From Kitasatospora xanthocidica (GTDB lineage Bacteria; Actinomycetota; Actinomycetes; Streptomycetales; Streptomycetaceae): DNA of 64,000 nucleotides. The translations under genes were made by a program, and so were the position numbers. The notes under the pieces are model-generated. The model saw nothing but the letters and a program-made list of their open reading frames with translations. It was not told the origin of the DNA and did no database searches. The DNA is taken from assembly GCF_014656195.1 (NCBI RefSeq), contig NZ_BNBY01000030.1, positions 27,670-91,669 on the forward strand, given 5' to 3'. Positions 24,981 to 33,370 of this stretch are shown in pieces (position 1 is the stretch's first letter; the number at the start of each line of letters is the position of its first letter).

Positions 24981-25004
24981 TGGCATATGCCACTGTGGCA
25001 GTGG
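24981..25004. promoter_or_regulatory. Overlapping palindromes in a divergent promoter region
   Basis: TGGCATATGCCA (24981-24992) is a perfect 12-bp palindrome, and CCACTG (24990-24995) with CAGTGG (24999-25004) forms a second, overlapping inverted repeat. They lie midway between the starts at 24862 and 25150, so a dimeric regulator could control both genes. No known consensus is recognised. Confidence 0.45.
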
Positions 25005-25149
25005 GCCTCGTCGCCCTGTGTGCGGACGGGTGCGCGAGGCGGTAACCTTCGGTGATTCCGGCGCCCGGGCGCCCACCGCAGTACCGACCAGAGACCCCGG
25101 CGACGGAAATCCCGTTGCCACTCCGACCGCCGCAACGGATGCTGACCTC

Positions 25150-26661
25150 ATGTTCGAGCCAGTGATAGCACCAAGCGCCAGCCTCCTGGGCCTCCTTCAG
25201 CGAGGCCGTGGTGACGGGCAGCTCCATGCGCTGGCCGCCGACCGTGCCGAGGCCATCGCCGCGCTGGAGGAATGTGTCACCAGGGATCCGCGAGCCGACT
25301 GGCAGGTCGAGAGCCGCTCCCTCTACTACGCCCGCCTCTACATGGAGCTCGAGGCCCCCCTCGACGGCATCGAGGACCACCTCCACTCCGCCGAGGACCT
25401 CGTCAGCGACGACGAGGCCCGCACCGGCCTCGCCCTCTCCGTCCTGGGCCACCTCGCCGCGTACGGCCGGCGCGACGCGCTGCTGATGCTGCGCGAGTAC
25501 GCCGCCACCGGCGCCAACTGGTCCTGGGCCCTCGACGAGCTCGCCCTGCGCGACGACGACCGCGGCCTGCTGCTGCTCGGCACCGCCGTGCTCGACCACT
25601 TCCCGCCGGGCCCCGAGGGCGACGCCGAGCTGCGCGAGTTCATCCGCAACGCGTACGAGCCCCGGCCCTGGCGGCTGTGGGCGGCCTACCACCCGAGAGT
25701 GGCGGCGGCCAGCGAGCAGTCCCCCTTCGACCTGTGGCAACGCCAGATCAACCGCAGCGGCGTCACCCCCGGCTGGTCCACCGCGGACGTGCTGGCCTGG
25801 GCCGACCAGGGCGAACTGGGCGGCCTCGGCGTGGGCGCCTTCCTCGGCCGGCCCGACGCCCGCCCGGAGCCCGCGCGCGACACCGACTCCCCGAGCGGCC
25901 CCGACGCGGTGGACCGCCGCGCCGCCGCGGCCGCCCGCTGCCTCACCGCCGTCGTCCGGCCCGAGGACCGTCCGCTGCTGCTGGAAGCCGCCCGCGACGG
26001 CCTGCCCGGCGCCCGCCGCGCGGCCCTGCGCCACCTCGTCGAGCAGCGGGATCCGGCCGCCGTCGAGCTGATCGAGGCCGCCGCCGCCGACGTGGACGAC
26101 CGGATCGTCCGGTCCGCCCTGGAACTGCTGGGCCGGATGCGCGGCCCCGAGGTGCTGGCGCAGGCCCGCCGCTGGGCCGATCCGGCCAGCGGGGGAGCGG
26201 ACAGCGCCCTCGGCGAGGCCGCGGTCCAGCTGCTCGCCGACGCCGGCGAGCCGCAGGACGGGCCGCTGGTGGTCGCCGGGCTGCGCCGCTGGGTCTCCGT
26301 GCGGGGGGTCGGCGGTACCGGGCTCGGGTCGCTGGTGGACGGTGCGGGGCGGCTGGCCGCCGCCGACGCCGTACCGGTCCTGCGCCACATCTACGGGGAG
26401 GCCGCCTCCTCCGAGCTGCGCGGTCGCGCCGCCAAGGCGCTCGCCGCCACCGACGTGCACTTTCCCGAGGGGCCCGCCGTCGAGTGCCTCTGGGACTGCG
26501 AGGAGTCCACGCGTGAGCTCGCCGCGCGCCATGTCGCCACCACGGGCGACGCGCGTGTGCTGGAGCGGTTGCGCAGGCTCGCCGCCGACCCGGCCGAGGA
26601 GGCCGAGGTCCACGCCGCCGTACGCGGCCGCCTGACCGCCGCCCGGGAGCCCGGGAGGTAG
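25150..26661 (+). CDS. HEAT-repeat-like protein
   Basis: The 503-residue product is all helical and acidic, with paired helices of the HEAT type, clearest in the C-terminal half: GARRAALRHLVEQRDPAAVELIEAAAADVDDRIVRSALELLGRMRGPEVLAQARRWADPA and SSELRGRAAKALAATDVHF. Such solenoids bind proteins or, rarely, DNA (AlkD-like); no catalytic residues can be identified. There is no signal peptide. The ATG at 25150 is the first methionine before the conserved part. A strong terminator shared with uppP follows. Confidence 0.72.
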   Translation: MFEPVIAPSASLLGLLQRGRGDGQLHALAADRAEAIAALEECVTRDPRADWQVESRSLYYARLYMELEAPLDGIEDHLHSAEDLVSDDEARTGLALSVLGHLAAYGRRDALLMLREYAATGANWSWALDELALRDDDRGLLLLGTAVLDHFPPGPEGDAELREFIRNAYEPRPWRLWAAYHPRVAAASEQSPFDLWQRQINRSGVTPGWSTADVLAWADQGELGGLGVGAFLGRPDARPEPARDTDSPSGPDAVDRRAAAAARCLTAVVRPEDRPLLLEAARDGLPGARRAALRHLVEQRDPAAVELIEAAAADVDDRIVRSALELLGRMRGPEVLAQARRWADPASGGADSALGEAAVQLLADAGEPQDGPLVVAGLRRWVSVRGVGGTGLGSLVDGAGRLAAADAVPVLRHIYGEAASSELRGRAAKALAATDVHFPEGPAVECLWDCEESTRELAARHVATTGDARVLERLRRLAADPAEEAEVHAAVRGRLTAAREPGR

Positions 26662-26674
26662 GTCCTCAACGCTG

Positions 26675-26711
26675 AGTGGGCCGGGACACCGACACGGTGT
26701 CCCGGCCCACT
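26675..26711. terminator. Bidirectional terminator between the HEAT-repeat gene and uppP
   Basis: A perfect 17-bp stem (26675-26691 with 26695-26711) with a 3-nt loop lies between the convergent stop codons at 26661 and 26772. Confidence 0.9.
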
Positions 26712-26771
26712 GCGTTGTGTGGCTCCGCCGCCGTTCGGGGGGTGGATCCGAAATGGTTCTGAAACGTGGTT

Positions 26772-27617
26772 CTACTTCACCGAGCCCGCGTCCGGGAGCA
26801 GGACGCCGCCAGCCACCAGTCCGATGATCAGGACGCCGAGCAGGACCCGGTAGATCACGAACGGCATGAAGCTGTGGCTCGAGATGTACTTGAGGAACCA
26901 GGCGATCGCCGCGTAGCCGACCGCGAAGGCGATCAGCGTCGCCAGGATGGTCGGCCCCCAGGCCGGCGCCGGACCCTCACCGATCTTGAACAGCTCCAGC
27001 GTCCCCGAGGCCAGCACCGCCGGGATCGCCAGCAGGAACGAGTAGCGGGCCGCCGCCTCCCGGCTGTAGCCGAGCAGCAGGCCCGCGCTGATCGTGCCGC
27101 CGGAGCGGGAGACGCCCGGGATCAGCGCCAGCGCCTGGGCGAAGCCGTAGATGCCCGCGTGCGGCAGGGTGAGGTCACTGATCGGACGGGCGTTGCGGAC
27201 GGCCCGGGTGCGGTCGGCGAAGGCCAGGACCAGGCCGAAGACGATCAGCGTGGTGCCGATGATCCGCAGGTCGCGCAGGTGGGTCTCGATGGTGTCCTGG
27301 AACAGTTTGCCGAGGATGCCGATCGGCAGGGTGCCGATGATCACGAACCAGCCCATCCGGGCGTCCGGGTCCGAGCGCAGCTCACGACGGACCAGTGACC
27401 GCGCCCAGGTCTTCACGATCGAGGCGATGTCCCGGCGGAAGTAGATCAGCACCGCCGTCTCGGTGCCGAGCTGGGTCACGGCCGTGAAGGCGGCGCCCGG
27501 GTCGTCCCAGCCCAGCAGCGCGGAGAAGACCCGCAGGTGGGCGCTGGAGGAGACCGGGAGGAACTCGGTGAGCCCCTGGATCAGGCCGAGGACGGCCCCG
27601 TGGAACCATTCGATCAC
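26772..27617 (-). CDS. uppP: Undecaprenyl-diphosphatase UppP (BacA family)
   Basis: The 281-residue polytopic membrane protein carries the two family signatures QGLTEFLPVSSSAHL (residues 14-28) and ALIPGVSRSGGTISAGLLLG (about 166-185). It removes one phosphate from undecaprenyl diphosphate, recycling the lipid carrier of peptidoglycan and wall polymers, and can raise bacitracin tolerance. GTG start at 27617. A PHO-box-like direct repeat lies about 165 bp upstream (27781-27802). Confidence 0.96.
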   Translation of the reverse strand: MIEWFHGAVLGLIQGLTEFLPVSSSAHLRVFSALLGWDDPGAAFTAVTQLGTETAVLIYFRRDIASIVKTWARSLVRRELRSDPDARMGWFVIIGTLPIGILGKLFQDTIETHLRDLRIIGTTLIVFGLVLAFADRTRAVRNARPISDLTLPHAGIYGFAQALALIPGVSRSGGTISAGLLLGYSREAAARYSFLLAIPAVLASGTLELFKIGEGPAPAWGPTILATLIAFAVGYAAIAWFLKYISSHSFMPFVIYRVLLGVLIIGLVAGGVLLPDAGSVK

Positions 27618-27780
27618 CGGGCACCCACCGGGGGTATCCGTCGGGCAGAGGGCAGGGGCGGCATGGGCGGGTCCTTGCGGGTCGGAACGGGCGTGCGGAC
27701 GACCGCGACCCGCCCGGCCCGCGGGCCGCGCGCGGGACCGGCGCGCGGCTGATGGTACGGGGTGAAAGTGACAGCTCTTT

Positions 27781-27802
27781 GTTCACCCTTTGTTCGGCCT
27801 TT
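27781..27802. promoter_or_regulatory. PHO-box-like direct repeat (two 11-bp units)
   Basis: GTTCACCCTTT (27781-27791) is followed without a gap by GTTCGGCCTTT (27792-27802), the 11-bp direct-repeat pattern GTTCACC-n4 bound by PhoP in streptomycetes. A degenerate third unit precedes it (27770-27780, ending TCTTT). It sits in the 249-bp gap between uppP and the methyltransferase stop, so uppP is the only plausible target. Confidence 0.55.
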
Positions 27803-27866
27803 GCGCGCGGGCCCTCCCCGGGGCGGGACGCGCGCCCTCCCCACCGGGGGCAGGGCCGGAGCCCGG

Positions 27867-28562
27867 TCAGGACGAGGGCCGGGCCCGGACCCAGGTGCGG
27901 TCCTCCGTCAGGTACTGCTCGACCGTCAGGCCGGCCTCGGACAGCGCCCGCTCGAACGCCGCGGTGCTGAGCGGGCGGGACAGGAAGGTCTGGGTCCAGA
28001 CGCCGTCCGGGAACGTGTACTCGCAGCGGACGGAGTTCACACCGTCGCCGACCGGTGTGGCGGAGACCAGGCGGGACCACGCGCCGGGGCCGATCGCGGT
28101 CTCGCGCGGCAGGCTGAGGTGCCAGTCCTCGCCCTCGCGCTGCACCAGTACGCAGCCGTCCTCGGCGACGTGGCGGCGGCAGGTCTCCAGCAGTCGCTGA
28201 CGGACCGTCACATCGCCCGCGTGCACCAGGAAGGAGGCGAGCATGACGACGTCGAAGCGCTCGCCGAGGTCCAGCGCCTCGATCGGGCTGCGCACCGTGC
28301 GGACCTCCTCGCGGACCCGGGCCAGCATCTCGGCGGACTCGTCCACGGCCGTCACGGTGAAGCCGCGGTCGGTCAGTGGGTGCGTCATCCGGCCGACGCC
28401 GCAGCCCAGTTCGAGGATACGGGCGCCGGGCGGCACCGCCGCCTCGATGACGTCCGGGGCGTCGCCCACGGGGAGGCGGCTCCACACCTCGACGGCGCAG
28501 CCGTCCGGGGTGATCGCGCCCTCGCCGGTTCCGTCGTAGCCCTTGCGTCGGTCGTCTGCCAT
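27867..28562 (-). CDS. SAM-dependent methyltransferase
   Basis: The 231-residue product has motif I ILELGCGVGRMT (residues about 48-59), VTAVDESAEML and FDVVMLASFLVH, the class I methyltransferase fold. The end has the sequence FLSRPLSTAAFERALSEAGL seen in small-molecule methyltransferases. The acceptor is unknown. ATG start at 28562, with an in-frame ATG at 28571 as alternative; neither has a good ribosome site. Its start faces the CsoR-like operator of the DUF4396 gene, so the two may share control. Confidence 0.82.
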   Translation of the reverse strand: MADDRRKGYDGTGEGAITPDGCAVEVWSRLPVGDAPDVIEAAVPPGARILELGCGVGRMTHPLTDRGFTVTAVDESAEMLARVREEVRTVRSPIEALDLGERFDVVMLASFLVHAGDVTVRQRLLETCRRHVAEDGCVLVQREGEDWHLSLPRETAIGPGAWSRLVSATPVGDGVNSVRCEYTFPDGVWTQTFLSRPLSTAAFERALSEAGLTVEQYLTEDRTWVRARPSS

Positions 28563-28623
28563 GCCCGTCATCCGAGCACGGATGGGCCCGGGGGGAAAGA
28601 GGGCGTCGGAAAGGGCTTGCCGG

Positions 28624-28640
28624 ATACCCCATGGGGGTAT
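28624..28640. promoter_or_regulatory. CsoR-like operator (ATACCCC-n3-GGGGTAT)
   Basis: ATACCCC (28624-28630), ATG, GGGGTAT (28634-28640) is a perfect inverted repeat matching the pattern of copper-sensing CsoR operators (TACCC...GGGTA with G/C tracts) in streptomycetes. It lies 67 bases before the DUF4396 gene and 62 bases from the divergent methyltransferase. Confidence 0.6.
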
Positions 28641-28706
28641 AACTTCGATCATCGACGGAGTGAGGGAGACGGCGCCGGACGGGCGTCGGAGCACGCGGAG
28701 GACGAC

Positions 28707-29291
28707 ATGGCACACCCCGCACAGCACGAGCACCACCAGCACGACGGGCACCAGGGGCACGAGGGCCACGACGGGCACGAGCACCACGACCACGGGCAGC
28801 ACGGGCACGAGCAGCACGGCGCGCACGGCCACCACCAGGCTCACAGCGGCGGAACGAGCTGGCGGACGGCCGCGCAGGCGACCCTGCACTGCCTCACCGG
28901 CTGCGCCATCGGCGAGATCCTCGGCATGGTGCTCGGCACCGCCTTCGGTCTGCACAACGGTGCGACCGTGGTGATCTCGATCGTCCTGGCCTTCGTCTTC
29001 GGCTACGCGCTGACCATGCGCGGCGTGCTGAAGGCCGGACTGGAGGTCGGCGCCGCGGTGAAGGTCGCGCTGGCCGCCGACACCGTGTCGATCCTGGTCA
29101 TGGAGCTGATCGACAACACCGTGATGGTCACCGTCCCGGGGGCGATGGACGCGGGCCTCGGCGACCTGCTGTTCTGGGTGGCGCTGGCGGGCTCGCTGGC
29201 CCTGGCCTTCGCCCTCACCGTCCCGGTCAACAAGTGGATGATCGGCCGAGGGCGCGGCCACGCCTTGGTGCACGCCCACCACCAGCACTGA
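28707..29291 (+). CDS. DUF4396 family membrane protein with His-rich N-terminus
   Basis: The 194-residue product begins with about 46 residues in which His makes up roughly two in five positions (MAHPAQHEHHQHDGHQGHEG and on), a likely metal-binding tail. Four membrane helices follow, including LHCLTGCAIGEILGMVLG with the Cys-x3-Cys pattern of DUF4396, LALAADTVSILVMELIDN, and a C-terminal HALVHAHHQH. ATG start at 28707, GGAGG upstream. The CsoR-like operator implies copper-induced expression and a role in copper handling by inference; transport itself has not been shown for the family as far as I know. Confidence 0.8.
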   Translation: MAHPAQHEHHQHDGHQGHEGHDGHEHHDHGQHGHEQHGAHGHHQAHSGGTSWRTAAQATLHCLTGCAIGEILGMVLGTAFGLHNGATVVISIVLAFVFGYALTMRGVLKAGLEVGAAVKVALAADTVSILVMELIDNTVMVTVPGAMDAGLGDLLFWVALAGSLALAFALTVPVNKWMIGRGRGHALVHAHHQH

Positions 29292-29387
29292 TCCGAGGCG
29301 CCGGAACCTCTCGCCTGCGGCCCGTGCCGACCGTTCGACGGTCGGTACGGGCCGCGGCGCGTTCCGGCCCGCTCGTCCGTTCGCCCG

Positions 29388-29921
29388 CTACCGCGCGCCG
29401 CCCTCCAGTTCGGCCAAGGTCGCGTGCAGCCAGCCGAGTTCGGCCTCGGTGGTGGCGCGGGCGATCAGCAGCTGGCCGCGTCGGAACGGGTCCGTGAACT
29501 CCTCGGCGCCCATCGGGCGGTCGCCGTCGTAGTAGAAGCTCGCCGGCTCGGAGAGGAAGGCCAGGCGGCGGCGGAGCACGGTGGCCTGGGCGGCGGGGTC
29601 CGCCAGGTGGCGGAGGAAGGCGAGCAGGGTGAACCAGCGGTTCTCGTCGCTGATGTCCAGCGCCTCCGGCTCGCGCAGCCGGTCGAGCAGTGCGGCGCGG
29701 CCGGCCTCGGTGAGGTGCAGGGTGTGCCGGGGGGCGGCGGCGCTGCCGGGCTCGGTCCGGCGGACCAGCAGTCCGGCGGTCTCCAGGCGCTTGATCGCGG
29801 GGTAGAGCGTGCCGTCGCTGATCGGCTGGACGTGCCCGGCGAGTGCGGAGAGGTGGCGGCGCAGCTCGTAGCCGTGCAGCGGCCGGTCGTACAGGAACCC
29901 GAGGATGGCGAGCTTGAGCAT
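29388..29921 (-). CDS. PadR family transcriptional regulator
   Basis: The 177-residue product starts MLKLAILGFLYDRPLHGYELRRHL, the PadR winged-helix opening, then ISDGTLYPAIKRLETAGLLV (recognition helix) and HTLHLTEAGRAALLDRL. A C-terminal helical dimerisation region with R-R-R-L-A-F-L follows (Vir_reg-like). PadR proteins are usually autorepressors released by phenolics or drugs. It is divergent from the hydrolase at 30058, and a 20-bp palindrome lies between them at 29974-29993. ATG at 29921, AAGGTGG upstream. Confidence 0.9.
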   Translation of the reverse strand: MLKLAILGFLYDRPLHGYELRRHLSALAGHVQPISDGTLYPAIKRLETAGLLVRRTEPGSAAAPRHTLHLTEAGRAALLDRLREPEALDISDENRWFTLLAFLRHLADPAAQATVLRRRLAFLSEPASFYYDGDRPMGAEEFTDPFRRGQLLIARATTEAELGWLHATLAELEGGAR

Positions 29922-29973
29922 GGGGCCACCTTCTCATGGCGATCCCTCGGGGCGAGGGTAACTCGCATGTGAG

Positions 29974-29993
29974 ATACCTCGGCATCGAGGTAT
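29974..29993. promoter_or_regulatory. Palindromic operator between padR-type gene and hydrolase
   Basis: ATACCTCG-GCAT-CGAGGTAT is a perfect 8+8 palindrome, 53 bases before the PadR start and 65 before the hydrolase start. It is the natural candidate for PadR binding. Confidence 0.65.
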
Positions 29994-30057
29994 GGTTCCG
30001 ATGTGCCCGGGCCTCAGTGCCCCGTGTTCCTGCGTTCCTGTCAGAGGAGTCCTCGCG

Positions 30058-30828
30058 ATGCGTCACGCCCCCGTCACCCCCAACGGCGACCTGATCCGCT
30101 GGGTCGAACTGCCCGGCGCCGAGCCCGCCCGGCTCTACCTGCACGGACTGGGTGCCACCTCGCCGGTCTACTTCGCGGCCGCCGCCACCCATCCGCTGCT
30201 CGCCGGCCGCCGTTCACTGCTGATGGACCTGCTCGGCTTCGGCATCAGCGACCGGCCGACGGACTTCGGGTACACCGTCGAGGAGCACGCCGACGCGGTC
30301 GCCACCGCGGTGCGGGCGGCCGGGCTGGACCGGGTCGAGGTGGTCGGCCACAGCATGGGCGGCGCGATCGCGATCGTCCTCGCCGACCGGCACCCCGGAC
30401 TGGTGTCGCGGCTGGTCATGGTGGACGCCAATCTGGACCCGGTCGACCCCGACCGGCGACGCCCCGGCAGCAGCGGCATCGCGGGCTACACCGAGGCGGA
30501 GTTCCTGGCCGGCGGCCGGGCGGAGGTCGCCGAGCGGATCGGCCCGTTCTGGTGGGCCACCATGCGGCTGGCCGGCCCGGAGGCGTTGTACCGCAGCGCC
30601 TGCTACCTCGCCCGGGCCACCCGGCCGACCATGCGCGAGCTGCTGCTCGGCCTCGACCTCCCGCGCACCTTCCTCCACCCGGCGGAGGACGGCGAGTTGG
30701 CCGGCGCGGACGGGCTCCGCGCGGCCGGGGTCCGGGTCGTCGCCGTCCCGGACTGCGGGCACAACATCATGCTCGACAACCCGGACGGTTTCGCGGCCGC
30801 CGCGGCGGAGGCGCTCGGCCTGGGCTGA
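30058..30828 (+). CDS. Alpha/beta hydrolase with Ser nucleophile
   Basis: The 256-residue product is an alpha/beta-hydrolase: LYLHGLGATSPVYFAAA (oxyanion region), VEVVGHSMGGAIAIVLADRHP (nucleophile elbow, Ser in GHSMGG) and VPDCGHNIMLDNPDGF (catalytic His). It could be an esterase, lactonase or C-C hydrolase; the substrate is not evident. ATG at 30058 with AGAGGAG eight bases upstream. It is divergent from the PadR gene and probably its regulatory target. Confidence 0.86.
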   Translation: MRHAPVTPNGDLIRWVELPGAEPARLYLHGLGATSPVYFAAAATHPLLAGRRSLLMDLLGFGISDRPTDFGYTVEEHADAVATAVRAAGLDRVEVVGHSMGGAIAIVLADRHPGLVSRLVMVDANLDPVDPDRRRPGSSGIAGYTEAEFLAGGRAEVAERIGPFWWATMRLAGPEALYRSACYLARATRPTMRELLLGLDLPRTFLHPAEDGELAGADGLRAAGVRVVAVPDCGHNIMLDNPDGFAAAAAEALGLG

Positions 30829-30912
30829 ACCCGGGGCGCCTGCCCGGCCACCTCCGGTCCCCAGGAGCCGGAGGGCCTAGGCTGGGCGGAGTGCCCGAGA
30901 GGAGCCCGCCCG

Positions 30913-31836
30913 ATGCCCGTCGACGTCCCGCCCGCGCTGGCCGCGTCCCTGGAGGAGTTCCGCGGCGCGGACGGTCTCGCCTGGGCGGCTCGACTGCCCG
31001 CTCTGGCGGACGAGTTGCTCGACCGCTGGGAGCTGCGCCCGGACGGCCCGACCGCACACGGCGTCGTCGGGCTGGTGCTGCCCGTGCTGCGCGCCGACGG
31101 GAGGCCTGCCGCGCTCAAGCTGCAGCCCGTGGACGAGGAGACGGCGGGCGAACCGCTCGCCCTGCGCGCCTGGCGCGGCCGCGGGGCCGTCCGGCTGCTG
31201 GACCACGAACCCGCCTCGGGCGCCCTGCTGTTGGAGCGGCTTGACTCGGCGCGCTCGCTCCTCGCCGTACCCGACGACCTCGTGGCACTGCGCGTGATCG
31301 CCGAGCTGCTGGCCGAATTGACGAAGCGTCAAGCGCCCTCGGGCATCAGGATGTTGGCGGACATCTCCGGAGGGCTGCTGGAGCGCGCCCCGGCCGCCGT
31401 CGCGGCGTTCGGCGACCCTGACGAGCGGAGGCTGCTCGCCGACTGCACCGCCGCCCTCCGCGAGGTGTGCGGCGACCCCGGCGACCGGCTGCTCCACTGG
31501 GACCTGCACTACGGCAACGTCCTCGCCCCGCTCCCGGAGAGCGGCCGCGGCGGCTGGCTGGCCATCGACCCCAAGCCGCTCGCCGGGCACCCCGGCTTCG
31601 AGCTGCTCCCGGCGCTGCGCAACCGCTGGGAGGACGTGGTGGCCACCGGCGACCTCGCCCGGGCGGTGCACCGGCGCTTCGACCTCCTGACGGAGGCGCT
31701 GGAGCTGGACCGCGGGGTCGCGACGGCCTGGACGCTCGCCCGGGTGCTGCAGAACGCGGCCTGGACGGCCGAGGAGGGCCGGACGGAGCTGGACCCCGCC
31801 CAACAGGCCGTCGCCGAGGTGCTCCTGGGGCGCTGA
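30913..31836 (+). CDS. APH(6)/hydroxyurea-type antibiotic kinase family protein
   Basis: The 307-residue product matches the aminoglycoside 6-phosphotransferase/hydroxyurea kinase family: a Lys strand PAALKLQPVDEETAGEPLALRAWRG, the loop LLHWDLHYGNVLAPLPE (H-x-D...N) and AIDPKPLAGHPGFELLPALRNRWED. Members phosphorylate streptomycin or hydroxyurea, but many chromosomal homologues have unknown substrates. ATG at 30913 with GAGAGGAG upstream. It follows the hydrolase by 84 bp with a small hairpin between, so independent transcription is likely. Confidence 0.82.
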   Translation: MPVDVPPALAASLEEFRGADGLAWAARLPALADELLDRWELRPDGPTAHGVVGLVLPVLRADGRPAALKLQPVDEETAGEPLALRAWRGRGAVRLLDHEPASGALLLERLDSARSLLAVPDDLVALRVIAELLAELTKRQAPSGIRMLADISGGLLERAPAAVAAFGDPDERRLLADCTAALREVCGDPGDRLLHWDLHYGNVLAPLPESGRGGWLAIDPKPLAGHPGFELLPALRNRWEDVVATGDLARAVHRRFDLLTEALELDRGVATAWTLARVLQNAAWTAEEGRTELDPAQQAVAEVLLGR

Positions 31837-32032
31837 AGCTGAAGCCCCGGCGCTCCCACGGCCTTCCGCAGCTCCCGCAGCGGTCCGGGACAGTCAGGCG
31901 GCTCGGGGTGGGGGTGTCGGTGTGGTGCGGCAGGATCAGCTGCATGACGGACGGAATCGCCTGGCTCGCGGAGCCACAGAGCATCTGTTGATCGTCGGCG
32001 CGGCCTGGCTATGTGCACCGGCAAGGCAGCCT

Positions 32033-32563
32033 CTAGTCGTCGAACTCGCCCAGGTTGACCAGGCTCACCCGGTGGGACCCGGCGTCCCACCGTGCGCACC
32101 TGCGCGGGTCCGAGTAGTGGTGCCAGTAGGCCGTGTGCTCGCCGCCTCCGGGCTCCTCGTCCGTCTCGACGCGGTCGGGCGTGCCGAACGCGGCGCGGAA
32201 CTCCTGGTACGAGGACAGCCCGGAGAAGTGCGCCAGCCGCGGGCCGTAGATCGCGAAGCCGACGACCCTCCCGGATCGGATCCGGTAGGTGAGGTCGTCC
32301 GCGGTGTACAGGAAGCCCTTCGAGCGGACGGCGTCGTCCACCACCTGGGCCAGGGTCAGCACCCGGCCGCCGCGGTCCTCGAACTCGGGCTCGATGTCGT
32401 CCCCGCTCCTGCGCCGGGCGACGACGGGAGCCGTGGCGTCGACGATCAGTCCGCGCGGGACGTCGGCCGCCGGGGCTCCGAAGGCCACGCCGCCCATCGT
32501 CAGGGTCGTCAGGTCGAGGTCCCGGCGCGTCAACAGGTCCAGGTTGTCGAGGAGTTCGATCAC
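32033..32563 (-). CDS. Hypothetical protein
   Basis: The 176-residue acidic product starts (GTG) as MIELLDNLDLLTRRDLDLTTLTMGGVAFGAPAADVP and ends DAGSHRVSLVNLGEFDD. It contains no signal peptide, membrane segment or recognised motif; the middle (LYTADDLTYRIRSGRVVGFAIYGPRLAHFSGLSS) looks like a beta-rich fold seen in contact-dependent immunity-type proteins, but that is only an impression. It lies downstream of pxpB on the same strand with a 96-bp gap, where pxpC might be expected. Confidence 0.6.
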   Translation of the reverse strand: MIELLDNLDLLTRRDLDLTTLTMGGVAFGAPAADVPRGLIVDATAPVVARRRSGDDIEPEFEDRGGRVLTLAQVVDDAVRSKGFLYTADDLTYRIRSGRVVGFAIYGPRLAHFSGLSSYQEFRAAFGTPDRVETDEEPGGGEHTAYWHHYSDPRRCARWDAGSHRVSLVNLGEFDD

Positions 32564-32659
32564 CCTCGAAGTCTAGTGAGCGCCTCTGACAGAGCAGCGG
32601 CGGCCCTGCACCCGGCACCGGACCCGGCGGCCCGCCATCCGCTCGCGCCCGCCACCCGC

Positions 32660-33370
32660 TCACGCCCGCCGAGCGGTGAACCGGACCCGGACGCCCGGGG
32701 CCAGCAGGGCGGGCGGTTCCCGGTCGGTGTCCCACAGGGGGAGCGCGGTGCGGCCGATGAGCTGCCAGCCGCCGGGGGAGGAGCGCGGGTAGACGCCGGT
32801 GTACGGGCCGGCCAGGGCGACCGAGCCGGCCGGGACGGAGCTGCGCGGGGTGGCCCGGCGCGGGACGTCGTAGCGTGCGGGCAGGCCGGTGAGGTAGCCG
32901 AAGCCGGGGGCGAAGCCGCAGAAGGCGACCGTGTACTCGGGCTCGGTGTGGATCCGGACGGCCGCCTCCGCGGACACCCCCCACAGCGCGGCGACCTCGG
33001 CAAGGTCGGCGCCGTCGTACACGGTCGGGACCTCCAGCAGCGGTCCGCGTGCCGTCTCGGCGGTGGCCGGACGGGCCGTGCGCAGCAGCCGGGCCACCGC
33101 GTCGACGTCCGCTACGCCGTCCAGCAGCACCGTGCGGGCGGCCGGCACCAGTTCCTCGACCTCGCCGAGCACCCCGGCCTCCCGCTGCTCGCGCAGCCAC
33201 CCGTACAGCGCCGCGACCTCGGCCGTCCCGGGCAGCTCGACCAGCAGCGCTCCCTCGCCGACCCGCCGCACCTCGCCGACCGGTCGCACCGACTCGTCCG
33301 ACCCCGTCACGCCGCCTCCCGACCCCATCACGCCGCCTCCCGCCGTCACGTGAACGCCTCCACTCGTCAC
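32660..33370 (-). CDS. pxpB: 5-oxoprolinase subunit B (PxpB/KipI family)
   Basis: The 236-residue product contains EVRRVGEGALLVELPG, EVPTVYDGADLAEVAALWGVS, EYTVAFCGFAPGFGYLTGLP and RSSVPAGSVALAGPYTGVYPRSSPGGWQLIGRT, the carboxyltransferase subdomain signatures of PxpB. With PxpA and PxpC it opens 5-oxoproline to glutamate using ATP. The GTG at 33370 overlaps the pxpA stop (GTGA), so translation is coupled. Its first 20 codons lie in four 21-bp tandem units that contain several alternative GTG/ATG starts. Confidence 0.88.
   Translation of the reverse strand: MTSGGVHVTAGGGVMGSGGGVTGSDESVRPVGEVRRVGEGALLVELPGTAEVAALYGWLREQREAGVLGEVEELVPAARTVLLDGVADVDAVARLLRTARPATAETARGPLLEVPTVYDGADLAEVAALWGVSAEAAVRIHTEPEYTVAFCGFAPGFGYLTGLPARYDVPRRATPRSSVPAGSVALAGPYTGVYPRSSPGGWQLIGRTALPLWDTDREPPALLAPGVRVRFTARRA

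Noticed and set aside
31944..31991. 15-codon ORF MTDGIAWLAEPQSIC in the gap after the APH(6)-like gene
   Set aside because: No ribosome site, no linked downstream gene on the same strand, and no resemblance to known leader peptides.
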